Assembly: GCA_009911175.1 (NCBI GenBank)
Contig: QXWX01000061.1
Span: 1-42,013, forward strand
From: Lachnospiraceae bacterium
Lineage (GTDB): Bacteria; Bacillota_A; Clostridia; Lachnospirales; Lachnospiraceae
Length of the DNA stretch: 42,013 nucleotides
Direction: 5' to 3'
Within the stretch, counting starts at the first letter, position 1. Every line of letters starts with the position of its first letter. A program made the position numbers and the translations under genes. Below, in pieces: positions 8,057-17,080 of the stretch. Under the pieces are notes generated by a model. It was not told where the DNA came from and made no database searches. It was given only the letters and a program-made list of their open reading frames with translations.

Positions 8057-9641
8057 TTTGGAACAGATTAAGATCATGACAGGGCTGGAGCTCTGTAATC
8101 TCTTTGGCATCAATGTTTTACGGTTTTCTAAGGATACGCGTGCGAAAAAGAGGGCTGTGATGCTGTCCGTTCTCTGGGCGTTCCTGATTATGATGATGCT
8201 TTTTTACGTGGGCGGTCTTTCCTATGGCTTGGTTCGGCTTGGGGCGGAAGGTGAGGTCATTTCATGCTTGATCGCGGTTTCCAGTATCCTGATTTTTATT
8301 TTTGGAATCTTAAAGGCGGGAAGCCACATGTTCCGGATACAGGGATTTGATATGATATCCGCCCTGCCTGTAACAAAAGGCGTGATAGTAATCAGCCGGT
8401 TTCTGCGCATGTATACGGAAAATATGCTGCTGGCAGGTCTGGTACTGATTCCGGGGATTGCGGTATATGCCTGGTCGGTGAGGCCGGGGACAACATTTTA
8501 TTTGAATGCGTTTCTTGGAATCTGGTCCGTGCCGTTATTGCCAATGACAGGGGCGATCCTTGCGGGGGCGCTGGTTTCAGGTATTTCCGCCAGGATGAGG
8601 CATAAAAGCCTGGCGGCGTCAGCGCTGACGCTTCTGTTAGCTTTTGCGGTTATGTTTGGTTCTTCACGGCTTACGGCTATGGAAGGGATGGAAAGCATGG
8701 AGATTATAGCGGAACTGTCAGGGATGGTTTCGGCCGTGCTGGAGGACTGCTATCCGCCTGCCGTCTGGCTTGGAACGGCGATTGTAAAGGGGGAATTCGG
8801 CCGGTGCCTGATGTATACGGGAATGTTTCTGGCTGTATTTGCTGCAGCGGCGGCTATCGTATCCGCCTGTTTTCAGTCCATCTGTCGGAACCTGCATACA
8901 ACGGCGGCAAAGCATGATTATCAGGTTGGAGAGCTGAAAGCGGATTCGTCGCTGGTGTCTCTGTGCAGAAAGGAATTCCGACGGTATTTTGCATCCAGTA
9001 TCTATGTGTCCAATACGCTGATCGGGCCGATCCTGGGATGCGTCATATCAGGGGCGCTTCTTTTTACAGGGCCGGAGAGGATTAAGGAAATACTGCCGGT
9101 TCCGGTTGATCTGGCGGGGATCGCGCCATTCCTGCTGGCAGGTACTTTTTGTATGATGACCACTGCGGCGACTTCTGTTTCTATGGAAGGGAAGAACTGG
9201 TGGCTCGTCAAAAGCCTGCCGCTGCCGACGAAAACAATCCTTGACGCGAAGATTCTGATGAATTTGATACTGGTTCTGCCTTTTTATCTTCTGTCAGAGG
9301 TTTTCCTGATCTTAGCATTAAGGCCAGGGATACAGGAAGGCTTCTGGCTGGCAGTGATTCCGGCGGTGATCCTTTTGTTTGCCTGTATATACGGGATTAC
9401 CATAAACCTGCATTTCCCGGTTATGGATTGGGAGAATGAAGTAAGCGTGGTCAAGCAGAGCGCTTCAGCCATACTTGGCGGTATGGGCGGGGCTGTCCTT
9501 GCGGTTCTTGGCGGCGCGGGCGCCTGTGTGGTTCCGGGAGGATATCTTGAGGGATATGAGGCGGTTCTGTGTGCGTTGATTTTGGGGGTTGCATGGTTGT
9601 TATATCGAAAGAATAACCGCATAGATCTGCGGGGAATTTGA
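8037..9641 (+). CDS. ABC exporter permease, large multi-spanning
   Basis: This 534-aa membrane protein has about ten to twelve hydrophobic segments and only short loops, so it is probably two ABC-2 type halves in one chain. I do not recognise a named subfamily beyond putative ABC exporters. ATG 8037 is preceded by GGAGG within the ATPase gene; the gene starts inside the end of the ATPase frame. Middle residues ~290-330 (..LVSLCRKEFRRYFASSIYVSN..) look like the cytosolic segment that starts a second permease half. The transported substance is unknown; an XRE-controlled exporter suggests a toxin, peptide or drug. Confidence 0.88.
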   Translation: MMPAQISLEQIKIMTGLELCNLFGINVLRFSKDTRAKKRAVMLSVLWAFLIMMMLFYVGGLSYGLVRLGAEGEVISCLIAVSSILIFIFGILKAGSHMFRIQGFDMISALPVTKGVIVISRFLRMYTENMLLAGLVLIPGIAVYAWSVRPGTTFYLNAFLGIWSVPLLPMTGAILAGALVSGISARMRHKSLAASALTLLLAFAVMFGSSRLTAMEGMESMEIIAELSGMVSAVLEDCYPPAVWLGTAIVKGEFGRCLMYTGMFLAVFAAAAAIVSACFQSICRNLHTTAAKHDYQVGELKADSSLVSLCRKEFRRYFASSIYVSNTLIGPILGCVISGALLFTGPERIKEILPVPVDLAGIAPFLLAGTFCMMTTAATSVSMEGKNWWLVKSLPLPTKTILDAKILMNLILVLPFYLLSEVFLILALRPGIQEGFWLAVIPAVILLFACIYGITINLHFPVMDWENEVSVVKQSASAILGGMGGAVLAVLGGAGACVVPGGYLEGYEAVLCALILGVAWLLYRKNNRIDLRGI

Positions 9642-9764
9642 GGAAAACAGGATTGATATATATTTCGTCTTTGGATGTCTGTGGTCAGAAAAGGGCATAG
9701 AGTGAAAAGCCTGATAAAAAACAATGTGGTATGATTTGAGCATCAAATTAAGGAGGTTGCCGCA

Positions 9765-9949
9765 ATGCGCGCATGGGAAACAATAAACCGAATTTTAAGG
9801 ATTTAGTAACAGTGAATTTGGACCGGGCAAACAAGTATCTTTTCGGCACATGGCTGCCTCAGCGCAACTTAACAACGGAGCCATTCTCGATAGAAAAGTA
9901 TTTCCAGAATGCAGAAGATATGGTATGGTATATATGGAAATATGGGTGA
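9765..9949 (+). pseudogene. Short frameshifted gene remnant
   Basis: AGGAGG at 9751-9756 precedes ATG 9765, which opens only 13 codons before a stop. An overlapping frame from ATG 9773 codes for 58 aa (MGNNKPNFKDLVTV.. to ..WYIWKYG) ending at 9949. A good ribosome site leading into a broken frame suggests a decayed small gene. I cannot name the family; a fragment of an AraC-type effector-binding protein is a weak possibility. The rest of 9642-9986 shows nothing I can support. Confidence 0.35.
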
Positions 9950-9986
9950 AACTGTTGGTGTCTGAGAATGACGGAGGTAATCAAAA

Positions 9987-10223
9987 ATGAAAAACAAATA
10001 CTTATCTTATCTTTTTACTTCCCTTGCTATTTTACTGTCAAATGTTATGTGTGCCACAGTCGCGTACAATTATTGCTGTATGCAATACGAGATTTTGTAT
10101 GCGGGTTATAGTGCTCCGGCAAGCGTTGCTTTTTTATTTGGCATCCCCTATGCCATTGGAATTATAATTTGCGCGATCCTGGCCTGTTTTTTTCATAAAC
10201 GATATCGTAATTCTGGAAAATAG
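9987..10223 (+). CDS. Small membrane protein
   Basis: This 78-aa protein has two clear hydrophobic stretches, at residues ~8-28 and ~46-68, and a basic C-terminal tail (HKRYRNSGK). That suggests a two-helix protein with its tail in the cytosol. ATG 9987 has GGAGG nine bases upstream. Four Cys fall in or near the membrane part. It stands alone between the ABC exporter operon and a terminator. No family recognised. Confidence 0.65.
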   Translation: MKNKYLSYLFTSLAILLSNVMCATVAYNYCCMQYEILYAGYSAPASVAFLFGIPYAIGIIICAILACFFHKRYRNSGK

Positions 10224-10288
10224 AAGATGAGGCTGGAGTATATCATTCGTCCTATAGTGTAGATAAATGAGAATAAAGGTGTTTGACT

Positions 10289-10334
10289 AACCGTAATGAC
10301 CAATCACAGATCTGTGGTTCGTAATTACGGTTTT
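10289..10334. terminator. Stem-loop with T-run, transcription terminator
   Basis: AACCGTAAT (10289-10297) pairs with ATTACGGTT (10324-10332), with a second inner stem around CACAGATCTGTG. T residues follow on the plus strand, so it probably ends transcription of the small membrane protein. It may also act leftward on the ABC permease transcript. Confidence 0.7.
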
Positions 10335-10492
10335 ATCCATTCTCCCTTCTTTTAAAATATATCTGTTTTATCAGCAGATTTATAATACGGATGCCTTGCA
10401 GCGGAGTGCAAGGCACCGTGAACAGTAACCTGATGTTTTCATTATCATCGGATTATTGTTCCTAAATAGTATCATTCATATTCTGCCTCCTG

Positions 10493-13060
10493 TCAATTAA
10501 GGCGCAGCCGCTCAATAATGCTCGCCCTGACCATCCTCCTGTATACAACGACCGGTATGGTCACCGTCAGAATGAAAAGGAACGGATATAAAACCAACAT
10601 CGGCCACGCCACAAAGTGGTATGTGAAAAACCAGACACTGGCGGATATCCCCCTTACAATCACAAGGGAAAGGAATCCTCCGAAGACTACAGACGCGGCA
10701 ACTGTCCCTACCGCATAATAAAGCCCTTCATAAGAAAGCATACTTTTTAACTGTTTCCCCGTCATACCGATACTCTGTAACATGGCAAATTCCTTCCTGC
10801 GTGTAAGAATACTTGTCAGTACGGAATTTATAAAATTTGCTATTCCGATAAAGCCGATCAAGACACTCAACGTACCGCCGATTGTAACGATTAAGGAAGT
10901 CAGACTGTCAAAGGACGCTTTATAGGTTCCTCTGGAATCAAAATCCATATTCGGTTCTGTATTCTCCACGTAACTGCCTAGAAACTCTTCCATCTCCGTT
11001 TCCCTGCCGTCTTTCACATTGAATGGGAAACCGACCAGATGAGGGGTATCGCAGAGCTTCCGAAAACGTTCTGTCGGCAGGTAGAATCTCGACGCGCCCG
11101 TGTGACGGGTAGTAGCCGTATTCTCATTTGTGCGGACCTTCGCCATAACCGTAAGGTCAAAACTTCTGTCTCTGGAAATATGTGTGCCATCCACATTCAG
11201 ATGGTTGAAACGTATCTTGTCCCCGACATTCACCTCCGGATTGTCGATCACGTTTCCATTATCGTCACACTCAACATTAAACAGAACATAATCTCCTGAT
11301 GCAAACGCCTGCCAGTCTATTGTTCCCTCTATGACCTCCATAGAATCAAACAGGAACTCATCCGCCCCGTACAAATCAACATACGGGTTCCCGTCAGTAT
11401 CCTTATTATAGTTGGAAAATGCCTGACTGGAGGCGGAGAATGCTTCCTCCAGAATCCGCGAAGTGTAAAGCCGGCCGCCGTCTTCAAAACTGTCTTGCCG
11501 CCGCGCCGCTTCTATAAATGACTCCGACAGCTCATACTCGCTTCTTTCAAACCGATACTGGAAATAATCTGCAGAAGAAATCAAAAAATCCACATCCATA
11601 AATTTTGAAATATATTTGTCAATATCAAATCCTGCCGCTAATGTAAATACGGTATTGAACAGCACCAGGCTCAGCGTCATGGATACCAGAACAAGCACGG
11701 TACGTCTGCGGTTCCTGCCCAGGTTCGCCAAAGCCATTCGATGAATTTTCGCCCCTTTTGTTGACTTCTTATCCGCATTCTTCTTCCCAAAGGCTCCAGG
11801 GTCATTTTCCGTATACCGGATTGCCTCAATCGGAGACACCATTCCCGCAATTCTGGCAGGCCTGCGTACACTGATGAAAACTGTAATCAGGGCAAATACT
11901 GCCGAGCCGATAAAAATATAAGGATTGGCCGTCACCTTGATTCCCGCCTCTGATGTATAGCTGGTTCCATTCATCAGGAAAGGCACCAGCGCACGTCCGA
12001 TCAAAAATCCAAACAAAAGCCCGATCGGTATACCAATCAGCGAAAGCCGCAGTACCTGGCCGGAAATCAGCCTCTTAATCTGACGTTTTGTAATCCCCAG
12101 CGTTTTAAGCTGCCCGTAAGATTGGATATCCTGTATCACAGATATTTGAAAAATATTATATATAATCAGGTACCCCGCCACAATGATGAGAAGAATCCCT
12201 GCAATTCCGGAAATAAGCATGGCAGGATTTTCAAGCAGGTTTCCTCCTGTATATGCCGGACTGATCCTCGCAATAATATAATTCGGATCTTCTGTGCTTC
12301 CTCCCATTGTGTCGCATGTATATCCTGTTTCAGAAAGGAGCTGCTGCAATTTTGCCTCTGGGTCCCCGTTTCCTTTAAACATGATATAAGCCGCGACAGA
12401 ACCGGTATAATCACCGCCTACCGTATGGGTATAGCCACCAAGTTCTGCATGACTGTCCATAAAAGCCTTTGATACAAGCAGCCTCCCTACATTGCTCAGG
12501 CTGTCTGTTTCCCAAAAACCGCACAATGTGAAATCGGTCTGGTATTCTTTCCCCTTCATCTCATAGGACAGAGAAACTGTCTCACCAATTCTGGCCGGTA
12601 TCCCCAGCGCCTCCAGCGTTTTCGTATCTGCCATGATCTCACGGTCCGCTGCTGGCTTCTGACCTTCTGTCGGTTCATATCGCGCAAAATCAAGCATCGT
12701 ATCGTCCATATACCAGACTTCTGCCCGCCATTTTTCAAGTCCCGGGTTCTTGAGCTTATAGGAAATACATTTCGTATAGGCAATCCTGTCAATGAGAGGG
12801 CTCCCTTTCACATCCTCATAGATACTGTCATTAATATAGCTTAATACAGCCTGACCATCGCCACCCGCTTTCCGGATATTCTGATCGTGGATGGTGTCCA
12901 TCATGCCAAAGCCCAGAGTAAAAATCGCGGCAAAGAGAGTCGTCGTCAGAACAATCGCAACCACGGCAATCATATTTCTGCTCTTGTTCGCCTTAAAATA
13001 CCGCCCCGATAGCCGTTTTAACACAGCCTGATTATTATTTCCGAATAGAATATCATTCAT
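10493..13060 (-). CDS. ABC transporter permease, FtsX/MacB type (two FtsX domains)
   Basis: This 855-aa membrane protein begins with a cytosolic stretch and a helix (~residues 30-55), then a ~210-aa extracellular region. A three-helix FtsX domain follows at ~275-395, a further helix at ~445-470, a second extracellular region of ~270 aa, and a final FtsX domain at ~740-845. This duplicated MacB_PCD/FtsX layout belongs to mechanotransmitting ABC systems that handle antimicrobial peptides or lipoproteins rather than small solutes. It is 14 bp downstream of its ATPase and completes a response regulator, kinase, ATPase, permease set. Resistance to a cell-wall-active peptide is the likeliest role, by analogy with Bce-type modules, though it is longer than BceB (~650 aa). 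Confidence 0.9.
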   Translation of the reverse strand: MNDILFGNNNQAVLKRLSGRYFKANKSRNMIAVVAIVLTTTLFAAIFTLGFGMMDTIHDQNIRKAGGDGQAVLSYINDSIYEDVKGSPLIDRIAYTKCISYKLKNPGLEKWRAEVWYMDDTMLDFARYEPTEGQKPAADREIMADTKTLEALGIPARIGETVSLSYEMKGKEYQTDFTLCGFWETDSLSNVGRLLVSKAFMDSHAELGGYTHTVGGDYTGSVAAYIMFKGNGDPEAKLQQLLSETGYTCDTMGGSTEDPNYIIARISPAYTGGNLLENPAMLISGIAGILLIIVAGYLIIYNIFQISVIQDIQSYGQLKTLGITKRQIKRLISGQVLRLSLIGIPIGLLFGFLIGRALVPFLMNGTSYTSEAGIKVTANPYIFIGSAVFALITVFISVRRPARIAGMVSPIEAIRYTENDPGAFGKKNADKKSTKGAKIHRMALANLGRNRRRTVLVLVSMTLSLVLFNTVFTLAAGFDIDKYISKFMDVDFLISSADYFQYRFERSEYELSESFIEAARRQDSFEDGGRLYTSRILEEAFSASSQAFSNYNKDTDGNPYVDLYGADEFLFDSMEVIEGTIDWQAFASGDYVLFNVECDDNGNVIDNPEVNVGDKIRFNHLNVDGTHISRDRSFDLTVMAKVRTNENTATTRHTGASRFYLPTERFRKLCDTPHLVGFPFNVKDGRETEMEEFLGSYVENTEPNMDFDSRGTYKASFDSLTSLIVTIGGTLSVLIGFIGIANFINSVLTSILTRRKEFAMLQSIGMTGKQLKSMLSYEGLYYAVGTVAASVVFGGFLSLVIVRGISASVWFFTYHFVAWPMLVLYPFLFILTVTIPVVVYRRMVRASIIERLRLN

Positions 13061-13074
13061 CCTCTGTCCCCTCC

Positions 13075-13740
13075 TTACTCCGTGATCCTGCCGTCCTCGA
13101 TACGGACAATACGGTCAGCCAGCTGGGCAATCTCATTATTATGCGTAATCATCACAAGGGTCTGGTCAAACTTATAGCTTGTGGTTTTCAGAAGCCCTAA
13201 GACATCGCTGCTGGTCCGGCTGTCCAGATTTCCGGTCGGTTCATCCGCCAAGATGATTGCGGGTTTTGACACAAGCGCCCTGGCAATCGCCACCCGCTGC
13301 TGCTGTCCTCCCGAAAGATTATTCGGCATACTGTTCAGCTTGTCACCAAGTGCAAGCAGCTCCACCACATCCTCCATGAATTTCTGGTCTACAGTGTCGC
13401 CGTCCAGTTCTACCGGCAGCACAATATTCTCGTATACATTAAGAATCGGAACCAGGTTATAATTCTGAAAGACAAAACCGATATTGCGCCTGCGGAAAAT
13501 CGTAAGCTGCTCGTCTTTCATTTGGGATAATTCCTTGCCTTTTACTTTGATACTGCCAGAGGTCGGATTATCCAGACCTCCCATCATATTTAGCAGGGTA
13601 GACTTCCCGCTTCCGGAGGTTCCGACAATGGCCACAAATTCTCCCTGTCCGATGTTAAGGGTAATCCCGTCCAATGCTTTGGTTATATTGGGCTCTTCGC
13701 CATAATATTTTTTTAAATCTGTCGTCTGCAAAATGCTCAT
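13075..13740 (-). CDS. ABC transporter ATP-binding protein (MacB/LolD type)
   Basis: This 221-aa ATPase has Walker A GTSGSGKST at residues 40-48, signature LSGGQQQR, Walker B IILADEPTGNLD and a switch His in ITHN. The LSGGQQQRVAIARAL plus ADEPTGNLD pairing marks the MacB/LolD/BceA subgroup that partners FtsX-type permeases. The gene is separated from the kinase upstream by 168 bp that hold two copies of the presumed regulator-binding motif, so ATPase and permease probably have their own regulated promoter. Confidence 0.95.
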   Translation of the reverse strand: MSILQTTDLKKYYGEEPNITKALDGITLNIGQGEFVAIVGTSGSGKSTLLNMMGGLDNPTSGSIKVKGKELSQMKDEQLTIFRRRNIGFVFQNYNLVPILNVYENIVLPVELDGDTVDQKFMEDVVELLALGDKLNSMPNNLSGGQQQRVAIARALVSKPAIILADEPTGNLDSRTSSDVLGLLKTTSYKFDQTLVMITHNNEIAQLADRIVRIEDGRITE

Positions 13741-13805
13741 AGGTTCACGTCCTTTCTGATAATTAAGAAACTTCTTTCTACGTTTCTGACCATATCATAA
13801 CAGCC

Positions 13806-13825
13806 AAACCTCTCAGAAATCTCAC
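13806..13825 (-). promoter_or_regulatory. Response-regulator operator upstream of the ABC genes
   Basis: On the minus strand, GTGAGATTT (13817-13825) and GAGAGGTTT (13806-13814) form two half-sites 11 bp apart. The whole site agrees with the site before the response regulator gene (15693-15712) at most positions. An 11-bp direct repeat is the normal OmpR-family site. It lies 66-85 bp before the ATPase start. I see no convincing -10 at the standard distance. Confidence 0.6.
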
Positions 13826-13857
13826 CGGGAACAAAGACTTTTCAACAATTTGGCTTT

Positions 13858-13883
13858 GAAATCTCACAATTCAGTGACATTTC
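13858..13883. promoter_or_regulatory. Inverted pair of the same half-site
   Basis: GAAATCTCAC (13858-13867) and GTGACATTTC (13874-13883) are inverted copies, 9 of 10 bases complementary, around six bases. Both are versions of the GTGAsATTT half-site in the neighbouring operators. It may be an auxiliary binding site. Confidence 0.45.
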
Positions 13884-13908
13884 GGCAGTAATGAAGAGAA
13901 CAGAACGG

Positions 13909-14949
13909 CTAAGCATTCCTCTCTTTCAAAAGAAAAACAGAAAAGACAGAACCTTTTCCCACTTCCGATGCAACTTTCACATAACCGCCCTGCATCGTAA
14001 TAATCTCCCGCGCCAGATACAAACCAATACCAACCCCTGAGGTATCATGCACGTCATTTTCCCTGTAAAAACGTTTGAAAATCGCGCCATGCAGATTTTC
14101 CGGTATTCCCTTTCCGGTATCTGCAATATCAATTTTCAGATATAATTCCTGACTTTCAACATGGATATCTATCCTGCCTCCCTCCGGCGAGTATTTCACA
14201 GCATTATCCAGAATATTAAACAATGCCTCTCCCGTCCACTTCCGGTCATGATAGGCCTTTAAATTGGCGGGACAATCCACAGAGACTTCCATCTGCTTTT
14301 TTTCCGCATGAAACAGGATGCTCCCAAGAGCCGACGCCAGCGTATCATATACAGGCTGCACGTTCTTCTCCAGAGAGATGATACCTGTCTCTAATCGGGA
14401 AGTCTTTATCATTGCCTGCATCAGGAAATCCAGTTTGTCAAGCTCAGTCCCACAGTCCATCAGGAATCTGGCGCGTCTTTCCTCTGACATAGGCTCTTCA
14501 AGCATTGTTATATTTACCATTTTAAGATTTGTGATGGGCGTCTTAACTTGATGAGAGATGTCAGAAATCAATTCCTTAAGCTTAGACCTTTCCTTTGCAA
14601 TGCTGTCGCGGTTTTTCAGCATTATTTCATAAAGCCTTACCAACCTGTGGTTAATCTTATAGAACAGGTTTTCCTCCAGCGCGCTCTCAGGCAGCGCTGT
14701 CTCTCCCTCTGCCATCCGGTCTAACTGCTGGCAAAGGGTATCTGAGAATAAAAGAAGCTTTTGGCGGATCAGCGCGATAAACAAAGCCACGCAGACAAGC
14801 ACAAGAAAAACGTAAAGAAGGCCCAATAGAAGCACTGCGGCCTGCCCTGTCAGCAGATAAAAGCCTGTAAGCACACCGGCAGAAAGTGTACAGAAGATAC
14901 CCAGGAGCGCCGCGCAGGCTTTATTTACAGAAACGTTTATTGCGTTCAT
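13909..14949 (-). CDS. Sensor histidine kinase, short-loop (intramembrane-sensing type)
   Basis: This 346-aa kinase has two adjacent helices, at residues ~11-33 and ~38-61, joined by only a few residues, so there is almost no extracellular sensing domain. This is the layout of BceS-like kinases, which rely on their ABC partner for sensing. The phospho-acceptor is His133 (SDISHQVKTP). The N box (NILDNAVKYS), DTGKGIP and GVGIGLYLA complete the ATPase domain. I chose ATG 14949, which overlaps the regulator stop as ATGA; a GTG at 14970 would give seven more residues. It is coupled to the regulator gene and followed by the ABC genes it probably controls. Confidence 0.92.
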   Translation of the reverse strand: MNAINVSVNKACAALLGIFCTLSAGVLTGFYLLTGQAAVLLLGLLYVFLVLVCVALFIALIRQKLLLFSDTLCQQLDRMAEGETALPESALEENLFYKINHRLVRLYEIMLKNRDSIAKERSKLKELISDISHQVKTPITNLKMVNITMLEEPMSEERRARFLMDCGTELDKLDFLMQAMIKTSRLETGIISLEKNVQPVYDTLASALGSILFHAEKKQMEVSVDCPANLKAYHDRKWTGEALFNILDNAVKYSPEGGRIDIHVESQELYLKIDIADTGKGIPENLHGAIFKRFYRENDVHDTSGVGIGLYLAREIITMQGGYVKVASEVGKGSVFSVFLLKERNA

Positions 14950-15629
14950 TTCATCCGGCCCCCAATCCACATATATCCCATGCCATAAACAGTTTTAATA
15001 TATTGAGATCCATTGCGCTCGATCTTGCTGCGGATACGGCTTATGGCAACCGTAAGGGCATGCTCATCTACAAAATTACGCTCGCAGTCCCACAGCTTTT
15101 CCAGAAGTATCTGACGGGTCAGGACAGTCTGCGGGTTCTGTATCAGCACCTTCAAAAGGCGGTATTCCATGGAAGTGAAGTTAATCGGTTCTCCTGAGAA
15201 GGCGGCCGTCATCTCTGAGAAATGAACAGACAGATTTCCGTCATCATAAGTATCCCCGCCGGTCTGCTTCTGTATCCGCGCAAGCAGAGCGGAAACCTTT
15301 TTGCGGAATACACTGATATGAAATGGTTTTGTCACATAATCATCTGCCCCTAACTCATATCCTTTTAACATGTCGCTTTCCATATCATTTGCAGTCAGGA
15401 AGATTACGGCAGTATCCGGATACTTTTCTTTCAGCTCCTGGCATAATGCAAACCCGTTTCCATCCGGGAGATTGATATCCAAAACTGCCAGTTCATAGGT
15501 CTGTTCTTCACAGCATTGCTCTGCTTCTGCTTTTGTCTTCGCCGAATCTACCTTATAACCGCCTGCAGATAAATTATAGCAAAGCGTACTATTTAAAAGA
15601 TGGTCATCTTCCACTACTAAAATCCTCAT
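14946..15629 (-). CDS. OmpR/PhoB family response regulator
   Basis: This 227-aa protein has a receiver domain with Asp8/Asp9, phospho-acceptor Asp51 (VLDINLPDG), Thr79 and Lys101 (TKPF). A winged-helix DNA-binding domain follows at ~130-225, with FTSMEYRLLKVLIQNP and AISRIRSKIE. It is the first gene of the leftward two-component/ABC cluster. The -35 of its own promoter lies inside an 11-bp direct repeat that also occurs before the ABC ATPase gene, which points to autoregulation and control of the transporter. Confidence 0.95.
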   Translation of the reverse strand: MRILVVEDDHLLNSTLCYNLSAGGYKVDSAKTKAEAEQCCEEQTYELAVLDINLPDGNGFALCQELKEKYPDTAVIFLTANDMESDMLKGYELGADDYVTKPFHISVFRKKVSALLARIQKQTGGDTYDDGNLSVHFSEMTAAFSGEPINFTSMEYRLLKVLIQNPQTVLTRQILLEKLWDCERNFVDEHALTVAISRIRSKIERNGSQYIKTVYGMGYMWIGGRMK

Positions 15630-15672
15630 ATGTTCACCTTCCCTTACTATATTTTTCTCTTGATTATATCGG

Positions 15673-15701
15673 ATTATATAATATTATCACCCAAATGTCA
15701 C
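15673..15701 (-). promoter_or_regulatory. Promoter of the response regulator-kinase operon
   Basis: On the minus strand, GTGACA (15696-15701) and TATAAT (15673-15678) are 17 bp apart. The -10 is perfect and the -35 is one base from consensus, inside the direct repeat. Confidence 0.75.
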
Positions 15702-15712
15702 AGAAATCTCAC
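15693..15712 (-). promoter_or_regulatory. Response-regulator operator overlapping its own -35
   Basis: On the minus strand, GTGAGATTT (15704-15712) and GTGACATTT (15693-15701) agree at 8 of 9 bases and start 11 bp apart. The downstream half-site covers the -35. The motif recurs at 13806-13825 and, inverted, at 13858-13883. Confidence 0.65.
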
Positions 15713-15865
15713 ATGTGCCAGTTTATTTGAAAGGGATTTCTGCAGCGCTGATTTTTCATGACTTTGAGTGTGTTTCATGCTATAATATCTGCAAGGCCTT
15801 TAGAGACGCTATCCGTTTTTTCTTGCGGTTTTTGTGTAAAATACGATGTTGAGGAGTAAAAAAAC

Positions 15866-16039
15866 ATGTACAAGCAAGTCGATAAGTCACAGCATTCCTT
15901 TCTCGATTTTAATCAGCCGATGGGGCTCCATATGAACCCGGATAACCGCTGGATCAAACATGCGGATCTCATCCCATGGCAGGCGCGCCGGAACCGGCAG
16001 CCGCTAATTAGCAAAAAAAGAGCTTTGAGTTATTTATAA
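15866..16039 (+). pseudogene. IS1182-type transposase, N-terminal fragment
   Basis: ATG 15866 has a GAGGAG site and opens 57 codons beginning MYKQVDKSQHSFLDFNQP and continuing through LHMNPDNRWIKHADLIPW. This matches the start of IS1182-family transposases as I remember them (SFLDFNQPlGLhmnpdNRW). After LIPW the similarity ends and a stop follows at 16037-16039, so the catalytic DDE part is gone. The sequence up to 16183 shows no rest of the transposase. It is a scar of an old insertion. Other than this, 15713-16183 holds only a weak promoter-like TTGACA at 16129. Confidence 0.75.
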
Positions 16040-16183
16040 CCGACGCATTGAAAGCAAAACAGACGCAATTAACATTTTGGAAAAAGAAGCGTCGTTTATA
16101 CCTCTGTGGTTTCATAGATGGCATAATCTTGACAGATGGATCATAAAAATGTAGAAGCAAATATTCGGGGAGAACGTTAGCAT

Positions 16184-16990
16184 ATGGATCAGAAAATAAA
16201 GACAATATGTCTCGAAGTGGGACTAGCTATTGCCCTTGTCGTAAGCTTGAGTCTTCTGGGGGCGAAGATGGGCTCTGAGCATCAGAAGAAAGAAGCAAAG
16301 CTGGAACTGGCGGAAGCCGAGAACAAAGCGGCTGCGGGAAAGCGGGACGGCGGCGTGACTGGAGGGGAGGCCGCCGAAAATGCGGAGGGCGGATCAGGAG
16401 CATCCGATCCGGATGCGGCTCCTGTGCCTGAAACGGAGGAAGTGATCGCGGACGGACAGTATCCGATCATGGGAAAAAGTCCGGTGACCGTAGAACAGAT
16501 GGTTTCCTATTTTAACTCTGCTAATTTCCCCTATCCTGCTGAACAGTTGTCCAGGGGCGGCGCGGATTCTATTGAAACGTTCTGCAAGATGTATTATGAG
16601 GAAGCATCGGCGGAAGGGGTGCGGCCGGAGGTTGCCTTTGTCCAGACCATGAAGGAGACCGGATGGCTGCAGTATGCGGGAGATACCTCCATTGAACAGT
16701 TTAATTTTGCGGGACTTGGAGCCACAGGAGGCGGAGCGGCTGGCAATTCCTACCCGGATGTGCGTACCGGGATTCGGGCACAGATTCAGCATCTGAAGGC
16801 ATATGCTACGGCGGACGCGCTGGTGCAGGAGTGCGTGGATGACCGGTATGAATATGTCACGAAAGGATCCGCTCCCTATGTGGAATGGCTGGGCCAGAAG
16901 GAAAATCCGGGCGGCTTGGGCTGGGCGACAGACGAAAATTACGGGTATTTTATCGTAGAGATGATTCATAGTATGAATCAGATGAAGTGA
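16184..16990 (+). CDS. Membrane-anchored glucosaminidase-domain protein
   Basis: This 268-aa protein has an N-terminal signal anchor (residues ~8-27), a Glu/Ala/Gly-rich linker (~35-90) and a C-terminal endo-beta-N-acetylglucosaminidase domain of FlgJ/LytG type (~105-265). The motif VAFVQTMKETGWLQYAG carries the probable catalytic Glu158. It would cut glycan strands of peptidoglycan outside the membrane. ATG 16184 has GGGGAGA about ten bases upstream. TTGACA at 16129-16134 may be a promoter with a poor -10. It is monocistronic, with a decayed transposase upstream and the valS leader downstream. Confidence 0.85.
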   Translation: MDQKIKTICLEVGLAIALVVSLSLLGAKMGSEHQKKEAKLELAEAENKAAAGKRDGGVTGGEAAENAEGGSGASDPDAAPVPETEEVIADGQYPIMGKSPVTVEQMVSYFNSANFPYPAEQLSRGGADSIETFCKMYYEEASAEGVRPEVAFVQTMKETGWLQYAGDTSIEQFNFAGLGATGGGAAGNSYPDVRTGIRAQIQHLKAYATADALVQECVDDRYEYVTKGSAPYVEWLGQKENPGGLGWATDENYGYFIVEMIHSMNQMK

Positions 16991-17080
16991 TAAATATTAT
17001 ATCTGTTACTATCTTGATTTTATTACGCAACGCTTTTCAAAAAAGCAATATGATTATATTCTTAAGATTTTGAAAACTCC

